Shown: positions 47,297 to 55,274 of the stretch, piece by piece
Numbering within the stretch: the stretch's first letter is position 1
Layout of the letters: the number at the start of each line of letters is the position of its first letter
NCBI GenBank assembly: GCA_963663615.1
Contig: OY760517.1
Location: 3,844,001 to 3,908,000, forward strand
Length of the DNA: 64,000 nt
Origin: G963663615 sp963663615
Lineage (GTDB): Bacteria > Bacteroidota > Ignavibacteria > Ignavibacteriales > Melioribacteraceae
Direction: 5' to 3'
Notes under the pieces: model-generated
Told to the model about the DNA's origin: nothing
What the model saw: only the letters and a program-made list of their open reading frames with translations
Database searches by the model: none
Made by a program: the position numbers and the translations under genes

Positions 47297-47785
47297 TTAT
47301 ACCATCTGCGAATATGACATTAAAATTTGTTCATTTACATTCAGATTTAGTTTTTCAATCAGAAAATCGAACTGGGCTTTTGCTTCTTTCTCGCTATCTT
47401 TGCAAACTGCCTCCAGTTCAAGAAAGTCTCCAAGTCCTACTACTTTATCAAAATGAATTCTTGTATCCTTGTACATATACAAAATGCGAGTTTTTTCAAC
47501 CACTTTTTCACGCTCAAAAACAGTATCCAGAAAATCCTCCGCATTACTACCCATATAAACTATTTTGTAATCGGACCACCGTTCACTTCCATCCTCGTTG
47601 CGGTTATATAGTATAAGCTGGTTATCATCATTTTCAATGCGTAGTTTTAGCAAACCCTTATCATTCCTGTAATAAACATCCTTTTGGTGAAGAACCTCTT
47701 TCATTTGTGCTCCAACAGATTCGGCAAGTTTAATTTTATGCTCAATATTATCAATCCCGATTTTTATTTCAAGGTTTTTACCCAT
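47297..47785 (-). CDS. CYTH-domain phosphatase/cyclase-like protein
   Basis: 162 aa. It begins with NLEIKIGI (degenerate ExExK strand of CYTH/TTM tunnel enzymes) and continues with LLKLRIEND, TRILYMYKDTRIHFDKVVGLGDFLELE, the central basic and acidic strands of that fold. CYTH enzymes hydrolyse triphosphates (thiamine triphosphate, tripolyphosphate) or make cAMP (class IV). It abuts its neighbours with no gap on either side. Activity is not predictable. Confidence 0.88.
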   Translation of the reverse strand: MGKNLEIKIGIDNIEHKIKLAESVGAQMKEVLHQKDVYYRNDKGLLKLRIENDDNQLILYNRNEDGSERWSDYKIVYMGSNAEDFLDTVFEREKVVEKTRILYMYKDTRIHFDKVVGLGDFLELEAVCKDSEKEAKAQFDFLIEKLNLNVNEQILMSYSQMV

Positions 47786-48412
47786 TCAGGTTTTCTCCAT
47801 AACTATCAATATTTCGTTATTCATTCTTGGTTTAATTGATTTTATATTGTTGCTTATATACTCAATCCGGAAATATTTTTCGGCAAGTGCTAAAAATTCG
47901 AACATCTCAATTTTAAATGGGGGTGGTGAATACTCTCTTCTAATTGGAAAAAGAAGGGATATATATTTGCCTCCCTTTTGTAAAACCGAATACATATTTT
48001 GAATAAACTGTTCTCTTTGCTCCGGTTGAATTGAACAATATGTAACGTACTCAAAAATGTAGTTAAAATTTTCAATATTGCTTTTTGTTAAATTGAAAAA
48101 GTTATCATTCAAAAAAGTTATATTGGATTTTAGTTTTCCGGCTTTTTCCATAAGTTTGCTAATTGCAGCTTCGGAAAAATCAACAACAGTTACATCATAA
48201 CCGTTACGGGCTGCATAAATAGCTTCGCCGCCGGTACCACACCCCGGAATAAGTAATTTTGACGGGTGTAAAAATTTTTGTTCTTCCAAAAGCTGAACAA
48301 ATACAGGTACAGGGTTGTTTATACTCCAAATATCGCTACCTGTGTTGTACTTTTCATCCCAATATGATGAATTGTTGAAATTTAACATTATCAGCTTTTC
48401 AAGTGTTTGCAT
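47786..48412 (-). CDS. TPMT-like SAM-dependent methyltransferase
   Basis: 208 aa. YWDEKYNTGSDIWSINNPVP near the start and LLIPGCGTGGEAIYAARNGYDVTVVDFSE (motif I, SAM binding) are the marks of the thiopurine/thiol methyltransferase (TPMT, COG TehB-like) class. FEYVTYCSIQPEQREQFI follows. It likely methylates thiols, selenium or tellurium compounds. First gene of the operon; ATG 48388 is a possible alternative start. Not adjacent to any resistance gene. Confidence 0.88.
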   Translation of the reverse strand: MQTLEKLIMLNFNNSSYWDEKYNTGSDIWSINNPVPVFVQLLEEQKFLHPSKLLIPGCGTGGEAIYAARNGYDVTVVDFSEAAISKLMEKAGKLKSNITFLNDNFFNLTKSNIENFNYIFEYVTYCSIQPEQREQFIQNMYSVLQKGGKYISLLFPIRREYSPPPFKIEMFEFLALAEKYFRIEYISNNIKSIKPRMNNEILIVMEKT

Positions 48413-48470
48413 TATTTGATATTTTTCGTAATAAATATATGGAATGTTTTATTATATGAAAGGGGTTACG

Positions 48471-49106
48471 ATGAAAAAATTATTTTTGATTCTTCTTTTA
48501 CCTGCTGTTTTATATAGCCAGAGAATTGGAGAAATGGCTCCTGAAAAACCATCGGAGATATTTCCTGACAATTCCTGGGGTGTTGATATTATGTTTGGTG
48601 AAGGTGGTTTTGGTCTGGGTACTTTTTTAAGGCATTCTTTTAATCACGACCTCATGGCTTTTGCCGACTTCTCAATTTCAGAATCGAAGGACGATAAGGA
48701 AATTGAATATATTGATTATTGGGGCAGAACCATTGTGCCAAATAAAATTAACCGTGTTTTTGCTATGCCTCTTAATTTTGGATTGCAGTACAGGTTATTC
48801 AGAAAATCTATTACTGATAATTTACGACCTTATGTAAGTGTTGCAGCAGGACCTTCCTTTATGGTTACCACTCCTTACGAGGAAGAGTTTTTTAGTGCGT
48901 TCGGGCGTGCAAAAATGCATTACGGTGTTGGTGGTTATATTGGTTTCGGTGCAGATTTTGGGTTAAATAAACGTAATCTTATCGGACTTAACATGCGTTA
49001 CCAGGGTACATACCTGCCAGGTGATGGAATTGAAAGTTTGATTGGCAGAACGTATGACTATTTTGGTGCTTTCTTTATTACCCTTAAACTTGGAATAATG
49101 TACTAA
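48471..49106 (+). CDS. Outer-membrane beta-barrel protein
   Basis: 211 aa from ATG 48471 with GAAAGGGG 5 nt upstream; an in-frame start at 48444 adds nine residues. Signal peptide KKLFLILLLPAVLYSQ, then alternating amphipathic strands (WGVDIMFGEGGFGLGTFLRH, GVGGYIGFGADFGL, FGAFFITLKLGIMY) with an aromatic end. This is a small barrel of about eight strands. The gene is followed after 3 nt by a DMT-type permease. No specific function is recognised. Confidence 0.78.
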   Translation: MKKLFLILLLPAVLYSQRIGEMAPEKPSEIFPDNSWGVDIMFGEGGFGLGTFLRHSFNHDLMAFADFSISESKDDKEIEYIDYWGRTIVPNKINRVFAMPLNFGLQYRLFRKSITDNLRPYVSVAAGPSFMVTTPYEEEFFSAFGRAKMHYGVGGYIGFGADFGLNKRNLIGLNMRYQGTYLPGDGIESLIGRTYDYFGAFFITLKLGIMY

Positions 49107-49109
49107 ATA

Positions 49110-49994
49110 GTGGATAACTCCAAAAAATCATGGATTTTTGCACTGGTAGCTGTTGCCTTATGGTCAACAGTTGCCACAGCATTTAAGCTTACGCTTCAGG
49201 GAATGGATTATTCCCACTTTCTTCTTTTCTCTTCAATAGCCAGCTTCATAATTCTTTTCCTATCGGTAAGAGCCTCCGGTATTAAATACTCCCAATTTTT
49301 TACCGTGCCGGTGATGGTAAAATCAGCTTTGCTTGGGCTAATTAACCCTTTTGCCTACTACCTCATTTTATTCAGGGCTTACGAGTTGCTACCTGCTCAG
49401 GAGGCTCAGCCACTTAATTATTTGTGGCCTATAACGGTATCCTTCTTTGCCGCGATGTTCCTTAATCAAAAACTTACCAAATATAATTATGCCGGATTGC
49501 TAATATCATTTGTTGGTGTTTATGTTATTTCAACGCGTGGTAATATATGGGAAGCAAAATTTTCCGATCCCCTTGGTGTTAGTCTGGCAGTTGCCAGTTC
49601 ACTGGTATGGGCTGCCTACTGGACTCTTAATTTACGTATGAAAGAGAATGACCAGGTAAAGCTTGCCGGTGCGTTTATGTTTGGCTCAATATATACCTTA
49701 GTTTATTTACTGGCAACAACCAGTTTTGTACTGCCTGAGCCAGAGTACCTTGCCGGTTGCCTGTATGTAGGAGCTTTTGAAATGGGTATTACATTCCTGT
49801 TTTGGATGAAAGGTATGCAGTACAGTAGTAACAAGGCAATTACGGCATCCCTGGCTAATCTTTCACCATTCCTTTCGTTCGCAATGATAGTTTTTTTACT
49901 TGGTGAAACTATGCTTTATTCTTCTTTAATTGGTTTGATGTTTATTATTGGTGGGATTTTTATACAGAATATTCCGAGGTTATTTAAGATTTAG
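49110..49994 (+). CDS. EamA/DMT-family transporter
   Basis: 294 aa from GTG 49110. About ten membrane helices in two EamA repeats (ALVAVALWSTVATAFKLTL, ~1-140; GVSLAVASSLVWAAYWTLNL, ~150-290). EamA proteins export metabolites, often amino acids or nucleosides. It lies in a possible operon with the barrel protein upstream. Its last 15 nt overlap the end of the convergent lipoprotein gene. Confidence 0.9.
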   Translation: MDNSKKSWIFALVAVALWSTVATAFKLTLQGMDYSHFLLFSSIASFIILFLSVRASGIKYSQFFTVPVMVKSALLGLINPFAYYLILFRAYELLPAQEAQPLNYLWPITVSFFAAMFLNQKLTKYNYAGLLISFVGVYVISTRGNIWEAKFSDPLGVSLAVASSLVWAAYWTLNLRMKENDQVKLAGAFMFGSIYTLVYLLATTSFVLPEPEYLAGCLYVGAFEMGITFLFWMKGMQYSSNKAITASLANLSPFLSFAMIVFLLGETMLYSSLIGLMFIIGGIFIQNIPRLFKI

Positions 49995-50519
49995 CAGTAT
50001 AAACTTTTGCAGTTCCCTGTTATTGTTAATCTTATTCCTACTATTAGCCTTTAACTCACACTCAACATAATTGTTAAATTTCCTCATAACCACTACGTTG
50101 TAGTAATTGTTTCCGGTAGTAGAGTAGCTTAGTTCGGCATAATCAATACTATTTATTGTGCCATAACTAAATTCCAAAACTTCAGGCTCCCTGATATTTT
50201 GATTATATTTTCTTGAGAGCAATGCGTAACCGGCAACTTCGGCAAGTGCCTCTTCTGCATCCTCGGGGAGTACCTTGTTATTTACCGATATTCGGTTAAC
50301 CGAAAGTGTTACTGAATAATCATCTTTAACAAGCAGTAGGTCGTCCGGTTTATCAACTGATTTGTGAGTGCTAAACCAGCCACGCGGAACCGGTGTACCA
50401 AAATAGTCGGACTGGGTAAAACCGGTTACAGGATATTTTTTAATTAATTCGGTATCGGTTGAAGCCGAACAGGCTGCAATAATTAGCAGGGGTAATATGT
50501 AAAGTAGTCGTTTAAGCAT
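49980..50519 (-). CDS. Lipoprotein, unknown
   Basis: 179 aa from ATG 50519. The signal peptide MLKRLLYILPLLIIAACSAS has a clean lipobox (IAAC). The body has mixed alpha/beta content (YAELSYSTTGNNYYNVVVMRKF) similar to periplasmic PsbP/Mog1-like folds, but this is a guess. An in-frame upstream start at 50603 would read through the terminator of the previous gene and give a poor N-terminus. The T-tract of that terminator touches the ATG, so its translation or transcription start is unusual. Confidence 0.72.
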   Translation of the reverse strand: MLKRLLYILPLLIIAACSASTDTELIKKYPVTGFTQSDYFGTPVPRGWFSTHKSVDKPDDLLLVKDDYSVTLSVNRISVNNKVLPEDAEEALAEVAGYALLSRKYNQNIREPEVLEFSYGTINSIDYAELSYSTTGNNYYNVVVMRKFNNYVECELKANSRNKINNNRELQKFILLNLK

Positions 50520-50545
50520 AAAAAAAGGGAAGAAAATTTCTTCCC
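50520..50545 (-). terminator. Terminator of PorV-like gene, abutting next start codon
   Basis: On the minus strand GGGAAGAAATTTTCTTCCC, a perfect palindrome, is followed by TTTTTTT and then directly by ATG of the next gene. It lies 32 nt after the stop of the PorV-like gene. Confidence 0.75.
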
Positions 50546-50577
50546 TGAAATATATGTAAAATAAAACAAATTTACTT

Positions 50578-51612
50578 TTAACGCATAAACCTTGGTTCTT
50601 CAAGAGTAAGGATAACAGAAATACGATGCGAATCAGGAAGTCTTTCCAATTCCGGATCGCTCATTCTTGCAAATGAATAATCTATTGCGAGTTTTGGTAG
50701 GTATATACCAGCACCAACACTAAACTGCTTAACATCGTTATAACCTGCACGTACGGCAATCAGATTCTGAAAATCGTATTCAATTCCAAAGTGGTGATCA
50801 ATACTAACCGGACCAAGATTCATGTTGGCAGCGTATTCTCTACCTTCAAAACGCATATCAAGATCGATTGCAGGAGTTAACACACCACCAATAATATTTA
50901 ACTTGTATGCAGTACCAAGTTTAACCGTAGGAGAAATCAGTTCATTTCTACCGGTATCCCAAGCAACAAGTGTAGTAGTAACATCCTGAATATTAGCTGC
51001 AAGATAAAGGTCATCCACAGGCATATAAACTGCACCAATATCAAAACCAATACCAGTAGCACTAAACTCGGCAATATCTCTTTTTATAATTTTTACGTTG
51101 GCACCAAAATAAAAATCTTTCCAGTGACGTTTTGCAAACGAAAGATATAGTGCCCAGTCTGTATTATTAAACTCTGTAATTTTTGAAGGATCGAGTCGGG
51201 CATTAGGGTTAGTAATATCGTAAATAACCTGACTGGTAACAGCATCAATCAAAGCTTCGCGAGTATCAGGAATAGCATCCACACTTAAACGCATAAGACT
51301 TACACCGAAGCTCATATCTTTGCCGTAAGGAATTGCTACCGAAGCATAATTATAATTTATAAGCTCACCAAAATGTTCTTCATGCATAAGAGCAACTTGC
51401 GGATAGTCAATAAATGCTAATCCTGCAGGATTCCAGTAACCGGCAGTAACATCATTAACCGAAGCAGCCATTGCACCGCCCATGGCAGCACCTCTGCCTC
51501 CTACACCTATTGAAAGAAACTCGCCTGCATATTTGCTAACAACCACCTGAGCATTTATTGAAATTGACAAGCCTGCAAAAAGCAAAACCAGTAAAACTTT
51601 GTTTTTTAACAT
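50578..51612 (-). CDS. PorV/PorQ-like (UPF0164) outer-membrane protein
   Basis: 344 aa. Signal peptide VLLVLLFAGLSISINAQ, then the hallmark GEFLSIGVGGRGAAMGGAMAA and AGYWNPAGLAF of the UPF0164/PorV family, followed by barrel strands to the C-terminus. In FCB bacteria, PorV is the shuttle subunit of type IX secretion; more distant relatives occur without T9SS. No T9SS C-terminal sorting domain was seen on proteins in this window. Monocistronic, with its own terminator and a ~265-nt divergent promoter region upstream. Confidence 0.88.
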   Translation of the reverse strand: MLKNKVLLVLLFAGLSISINAQVVVSKYAGEFLSIGVGGRGAAMGGAMAASVNDVTAGYWNPAGLAFIDYPQVALMHEEHFGELINYNYASVAIPYGKDMSFGVSLMRLSVDAIPDTREALIDAVTSQVIYDITNPNARLDPSKITEFNNTDWALYLSFAKRHWKDFYFGANVKIIKRDIAEFSATGIGFDIGAVYMPVDDLYLAANIQDVTTTLVAWDTGRNELISPTVKLGTAYKLNIIGGVLTPAIDLDMRFEGREYAANMNLGPVSIDHHFGIEYDFQNLIAVRAGYNDVKQFSVGAGIYLPKLAIDYSFARMSDPELERLPDSHRISVILTLEEPRFMR

Positions 51613-51877
51613 GATAACCCTGAATAGTAAAAGAAATATAGAATTTGCCTGTGAAGATTCACAAAAAACGAAATAAAATCAAGGTCAAATTTTTAGTGGG
51701 GCAAGAATTATATGCATTTACTCAATTCCCCACTTTTTAAATCGATAATATTTAAGACTAATTAGTTAGCAACAATAATTATAAAATTGGAAATATAGGA
51801 TAACATGGTTCTATTTATTATATTTGGCACGTTTATAATTTTATAGTTTCCCCTTAATTTAACAAAATTAAAATATT

Positions 51878-54055
51878 ATGCTCCATATTGAAGCCAACCT
51901 CCTTTTAAGGGGGATTTCACAACCTGCTGCTATACTTAACGACAAGTTTATTATTTCAGAATACAACAACTCTTTTAATAAGTTACTTTCCAAAGAGTAT
52001 GCAGATTATGAAAACAAGTCGATTAATGAATTATTCAGCAATTTACCCGATTTGGATAAATTGACAGGGTATTTTGAAAGGGAACCGATATATTCATTAG
52101 ATAATATTGGGTTAAATAATTGTATTGATGTTAAATTCAGGGTCAACATAACATCTGTTAGTAACGACACCTCAAAATACTACCTTGCACTATTTGAAGA
52201 GAGTAAGGAATGTAATCTTGGTAAATACAAACAATTTTTTGATACCAGTGTAAATTCAAAATTTGTTCTGGATGCAGAATATTTCAGGTTTATTGAATGG
52301 AACAGCACAGCTGTGGAAACATTTGGTTATAACCAGCATCAGCTTTCAAAACTCTGTATAAGGGATTTACTAAAAGATAAATCGATTAACCTTGTAACCG
52401 ATGTTGGCTCTAATGAAAGCAAGTTTATTCCTTTACTATTCTTTATAACCTCCGAGGGAAGAAGTTTTCCGGCTGAAGTTTTCATGAACAAAATTATAGA
52501 TGATGGTAAAATATTATATTGCTGTACTGTCCGGGATATTACAAAACGCAAGGAAGTTGAAGACAAGGTAAAGGAAAGTGAGGAACGCCTTTTAACACTT
52601 ATTAATTCAACCCCCGATTTTATTTGCATTAAGGATGCTATGGGCAAATGGCTTCTTGCCAACGATGCCTCGCTAAAGATATTTAACCTGAAACATAATG
52701 ATTACCTTGGGAAAACAGACGAAGAACTTGCAGTTCTTTCAGACAATTATACTGATGCATTTGCAAAGTGTACAAGTACCGATGAAACTGCATGGCAAGT
52801 TGGTACTACAAACAGAAGCGACCAAATTATTACAAACAAGGATGGTAAGCATACCATTTACGATGTTATAAAAGTACCCATTTTTAATCCTGATGGCTCA
52901 AGAAAAAAGCTTGTAGTTATTGGCAGGGATATTACCCAGAACCGATTGCTTGAAGATAAAATACAAAAAGCCGCTAACGACATTAAAACCCTGTACGAAA
53001 ATGTACCGGTCGGGTTATATCGTGCAACGGTTGATGGCAAACCTATTTTTGCAAATAATGCACTACTCGAAATCCTCGGTTTTAACTCTTATGAAGAGTT
53101 TAGTAGTATTAATATGACTGATCTTTATGTTAACCCTGAATACCGTAAACGTTTGCTTGAGTTAAGCATCGATAAAGATCATGTAAGAGGTTTTGAAACA
53201 GAGTTTTTTACAGTGCGTAAGGAAATTATTGTAGTTCGTATGAACGTACATATAAAAAGAGATAACTACGGTGATATTCAATACCTCGAGGGTGTATTTG
53301 AAGATATAACAAAAAAGAAAATTTCCGAAAAAGTTTTGCTGGAAGCAAAAGAGGAAGCTGAAAAATCGGAAAAACTAAAATCCGAATTCCTGGCACAGAT
53401 GTCGCATGAAATACGCACACCAATTAATTCGCTGCTAAACAGCATTGGTTTGATTAAGGAAGAATTACAACGTACAATTAACGATGAAATTGATAGCTGT
53501 TTCAGTATTATTGATCGTTCATCTCATCGTATAATACGTACTATTGACAGTATTCTTAATATGTCCGAAATACAAACCGGTACATACGAGTTCAAGAGAC
53601 GCAGCATCGACCTTATGGAGCTTGTAATTGACCCCGTCTGTTTTGAATATAATGCCGTAGCAAAAATTAAAAATCTGAACTTTGAACTAAATATTTTAAC
53701 CGCTGATACGAGTATTAGTGCGGACGAATACAGTCTAAAGCAAGTATTTATAAACCTGATTGATAATGCTGTTAAGTTTACCGATGAAGGTGGAGTAACT
53801 ATAAACGTTTACCGAGACGAGAACAATTTACTGATTGTTGAGGTAAAAGATACAGGTGTTGGTATTTCCGAAGAGTATTTGCCTAACTTGTTTAAACCGT
53901 TTTCCCAGGAAGAGCAAGGTTATACAAGAAAATATGAGGGGAATGGTTTAGGACTTGCACTTGTTTCAAAATTCTGCGAGTTTAACAAGGCTACTATTTC
54001 TGTTTCTTCGGAAAAAGGTATTGGTACGATGTTTAAAGTTTATTTAAATCAATAA
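51878..54055 (+). CDS. Soluble PAS-repeat sensor histidine kinase
   Basis: 725 aa, no membrane helix, so probably cytoplasmic. There are four PAS-type domains (~8-105, ~115-225, ~230-355, ~365-485) with PAC ends such as CTVRDITKRKEVEDKVKESE and KKLVVIGRDITQN. HisKA follows with FLAQMSHEIRTPINSLLNS (His ~509), then HATPase_c with NLIDNAVKFTDEGG (~628), VKDTGVGISEEYL (~655) and GNGLGLALV (~688). No receiver domain is fused. An HPt gene follows after 10 nt, so the two likely act in one phosphorelay. Confidence 0.92.
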   Translation: MLHIEANLLLRGISQPAAILNDKFIISEYNNSFNKLLSKEYADYENKSINELFSNLPDLDKLTGYFEREPIYSLDNIGLNNCIDVKFRVNITSVSNDTSKYYLALFEESKECNLGKYKQFFDTSVNSKFVLDAEYFRFIEWNSTAVETFGYNQHQLSKLCIRDLLKDKSINLVTDVGSNESKFIPLLFFITSEGRSFPAEVFMNKIIDDGKILYCCTVRDITKRKEVEDKVKESEERLLTLINSTPDFICIKDAMGKWLLANDASLKIFNLKHNDYLGKTDEELAVLSDNYTDAFAKCTSTDETAWQVGTTNRSDQIITNKDGKHTIYDVIKVPIFNPDGSRKKLVVIGRDITQNRLLEDKIQKAANDIKTLYENVPVGLYRATVDGKPIFANNALLEILGFNSYEEFSSINMTDLYVNPEYRKRLLELSIDKDHVRGFETEFFTVRKEIIVVRMNVHIKRDNYGDIQYLEGVFEDITKKKISEKVLLEAKEEAEKSEKLKSEFLAQMSHEIRTPINSLLNSIGLIKEELQRTINDEIDSCFSIIDRSSHRIIRTIDSILNMSEIQTGTYEFKRRSIDLMELVIDPVCFEYNAVAKIKNLNFELNILTADTSISADEYSLKQVFINLIDNAVKFTDEGGVTINVYRDENNLLIVEVKDTGVGISEEYLPNLFKPFSQEEQGYTRKYEGNGLGLALVSKFCEFNKATISVSSEKGIGTMFKVYLNQ

Positions 54056-54065
54056 GAAGTTTATT

Positions 54066-54422
54066 ATGTATAAATATATAAATCTCGATTATTTGCATGA
54101 AATAGCAGATGGCGACAACGAGTTTATCGTTGACATGATAGATAGTTTTTTATTCCAGACTCCCGACTTTCTGGAAAATTTGGCTCAGGCAATTGTTAAA
54201 AAGGACTGGGCGGAAGCTGAAAAAATTGCTCATAAAATAAAACCTACAGTACAATATGTAGGGCTACATAATATTACAGACAAAACAATTAAACTTCACG
54301 AAAATTTACGCGACGGAGTAGAGCTGGAAAAAACAGCGGAACTGTTTGGTGAAGTAAACGAATATATAAAATCCTCTTACAAAGAGCTTAAAGAAGTTAG
54401 AGATAAACTTTCGGCAGAATAG
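54066..54422 (+). CDS. HPt (histidine phosphotransfer) protein
   Basis: 118 aa helical protein. EKIAHKIKPTVQYVGLHNI contains the HPt phosphorylation site (AHKIK, His at ~58), with the usual acidic N-terminal helix (FIVDMIDSFLFQTPDFLENL). It shuttles phosphoryl groups between receiver domains. Gene directly after the PAS kinase, same strand, so co-transcribed. No receiver domain is encoded beside it, so the REC intermediates must be elsewhere. It ends 3 nt before the convergent gene. Confidence 0.87.
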   Translation: MYKYINLDYLHEIADGDNEFIVDMIDSFLFQTPDFLENLAQAIVKKDWAEAEKIAHKIKPTVQYVGLHNITDKTIKLHENLRDGVELEKTAELFGEVNEYIKSSYKELKEVRDKLSAE

Positions 54423-54425
54423 CTG

Positions 54426-55262
54426 TTAATAATCCAGTTTTAAACCAACGCCAACTTCCCTGGTTGCTACAACACTAGAAAGAGCAATTTTTGATTTAAG
54501 ATCGGTATTATAGCAGGGATAAATTCTCTGCGGTTTAAGAGTTTTAAGGAACCTTAATGTTTCCCTGATCCTGTTCTCGGAAGGATTTAACAGGTTAAAT
54601 CCGCCAATAATAGCCAAAATACGGTCATCTTCACATACCAGGCGGGCATAATCAATAATATTGCATATACCCGAATTACTTGAACCTGTAATAATCACCA
54701 ATCCTTTTTCGCCCTTGTAAACCAAAGCCGAATCATCAAGCTGGGTATCCTCGGTTTCTCCATCTTTGGTAACCTTTTTGGTTACAGGTTTAAATACCTC
54801 GAACTCATACTCACGGGGTATTTCGCCAAGATAAATTAGCTTGTCTGTTAGCATAAATGATTTTCGGGTAAGCTTTAGATCAAAGTGCTTCTTAAGATCA
54901 TCCTCTTTAAAAAGGGAACCGATTTCAATATATGCCGGATGAAGTTTTGCCTTTAGTGCATCGGGATGTGTTACAAGGGAGGGTTTTTTGTAGTTTATAT
55001 CCTCAACCAAACCCTCCGTAAAATATTTCGTTAAACCAAATAGTCCCCAGGTATGATTAAACTTGCCATTAGAGAGGACTACATAGTTGGTATCATAAAG
55101 GTTAATGCTCATTTTTCGTGCATTTTCAATAAACAAATCGGAATACCCAACATCAAAAAGAACCTTGGTACTTCCATCTTCAATAAACATTGAAAGCCCT
55201 GGTTCTCCTTTAAAAAAGCGGTTAGGTAATGTATTGTTTTCAGCTAAAACCTTTATAATCAT
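54426..55262 (-). CDS. Metallo-beta-lactamase-fold protein with lost metal ligands
   Basis: 278 aa with the order of motifs of MBL proteins of the dihydropterin/aminobenzene-phosphate synthase-like group. The diagnostic histidines are replaced: the usual HGHxDHxGG loop reads LSNGKFNHTWGL, the GCSHSG loop reads GSSNSGI, GGxHL reads GGFNL, and PCHCTG-like reads PCYNTD. The fold-forming segments remain (TKVLFDVGYSDLFIENARKM, NYVVLSN). It is therefore probably a catalytically dead or metal-free relative with a binding role. It follows the Ntn-hydrolase gene by 12 nt on the minus strand. Confidence 0.8.
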   Translation of the reverse strand: MIIKVLAENNTLPNRFFKGEPGLSMFIEDGSTKVLFDVGYSDLFIENARKMSINLYDTNYVVLSNGKFNHTWGLFGLTKYFTEGLVEDINYKKPSLVTHPDALKAKLHPAYIEIGSLFKEDDLKKHFDLKLTRKSFMLTDKLIYLGEIPREYEFEVFKPVTKKVTKDGETEDTQLDDSALVYKGEKGLVIITGSSNSGICNIIDYARLVCEDDRILAIIGGFNLLNPSENRIRETLRFLKTLKPQRIYPCYNTDLKSKIALSSVVATREVGVGLKLDY

Positions 55263-55274
55263 ATAATTTCCAAT

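Noticed and set aside
50578..51612. Type IX secretion system in this window
   Set aside because: Only a PorV/UPF0164-like protein is present. No PorK-N, Sov/SprA or C-terminal sorting domains were seen, and the family also occurs without T9SS.
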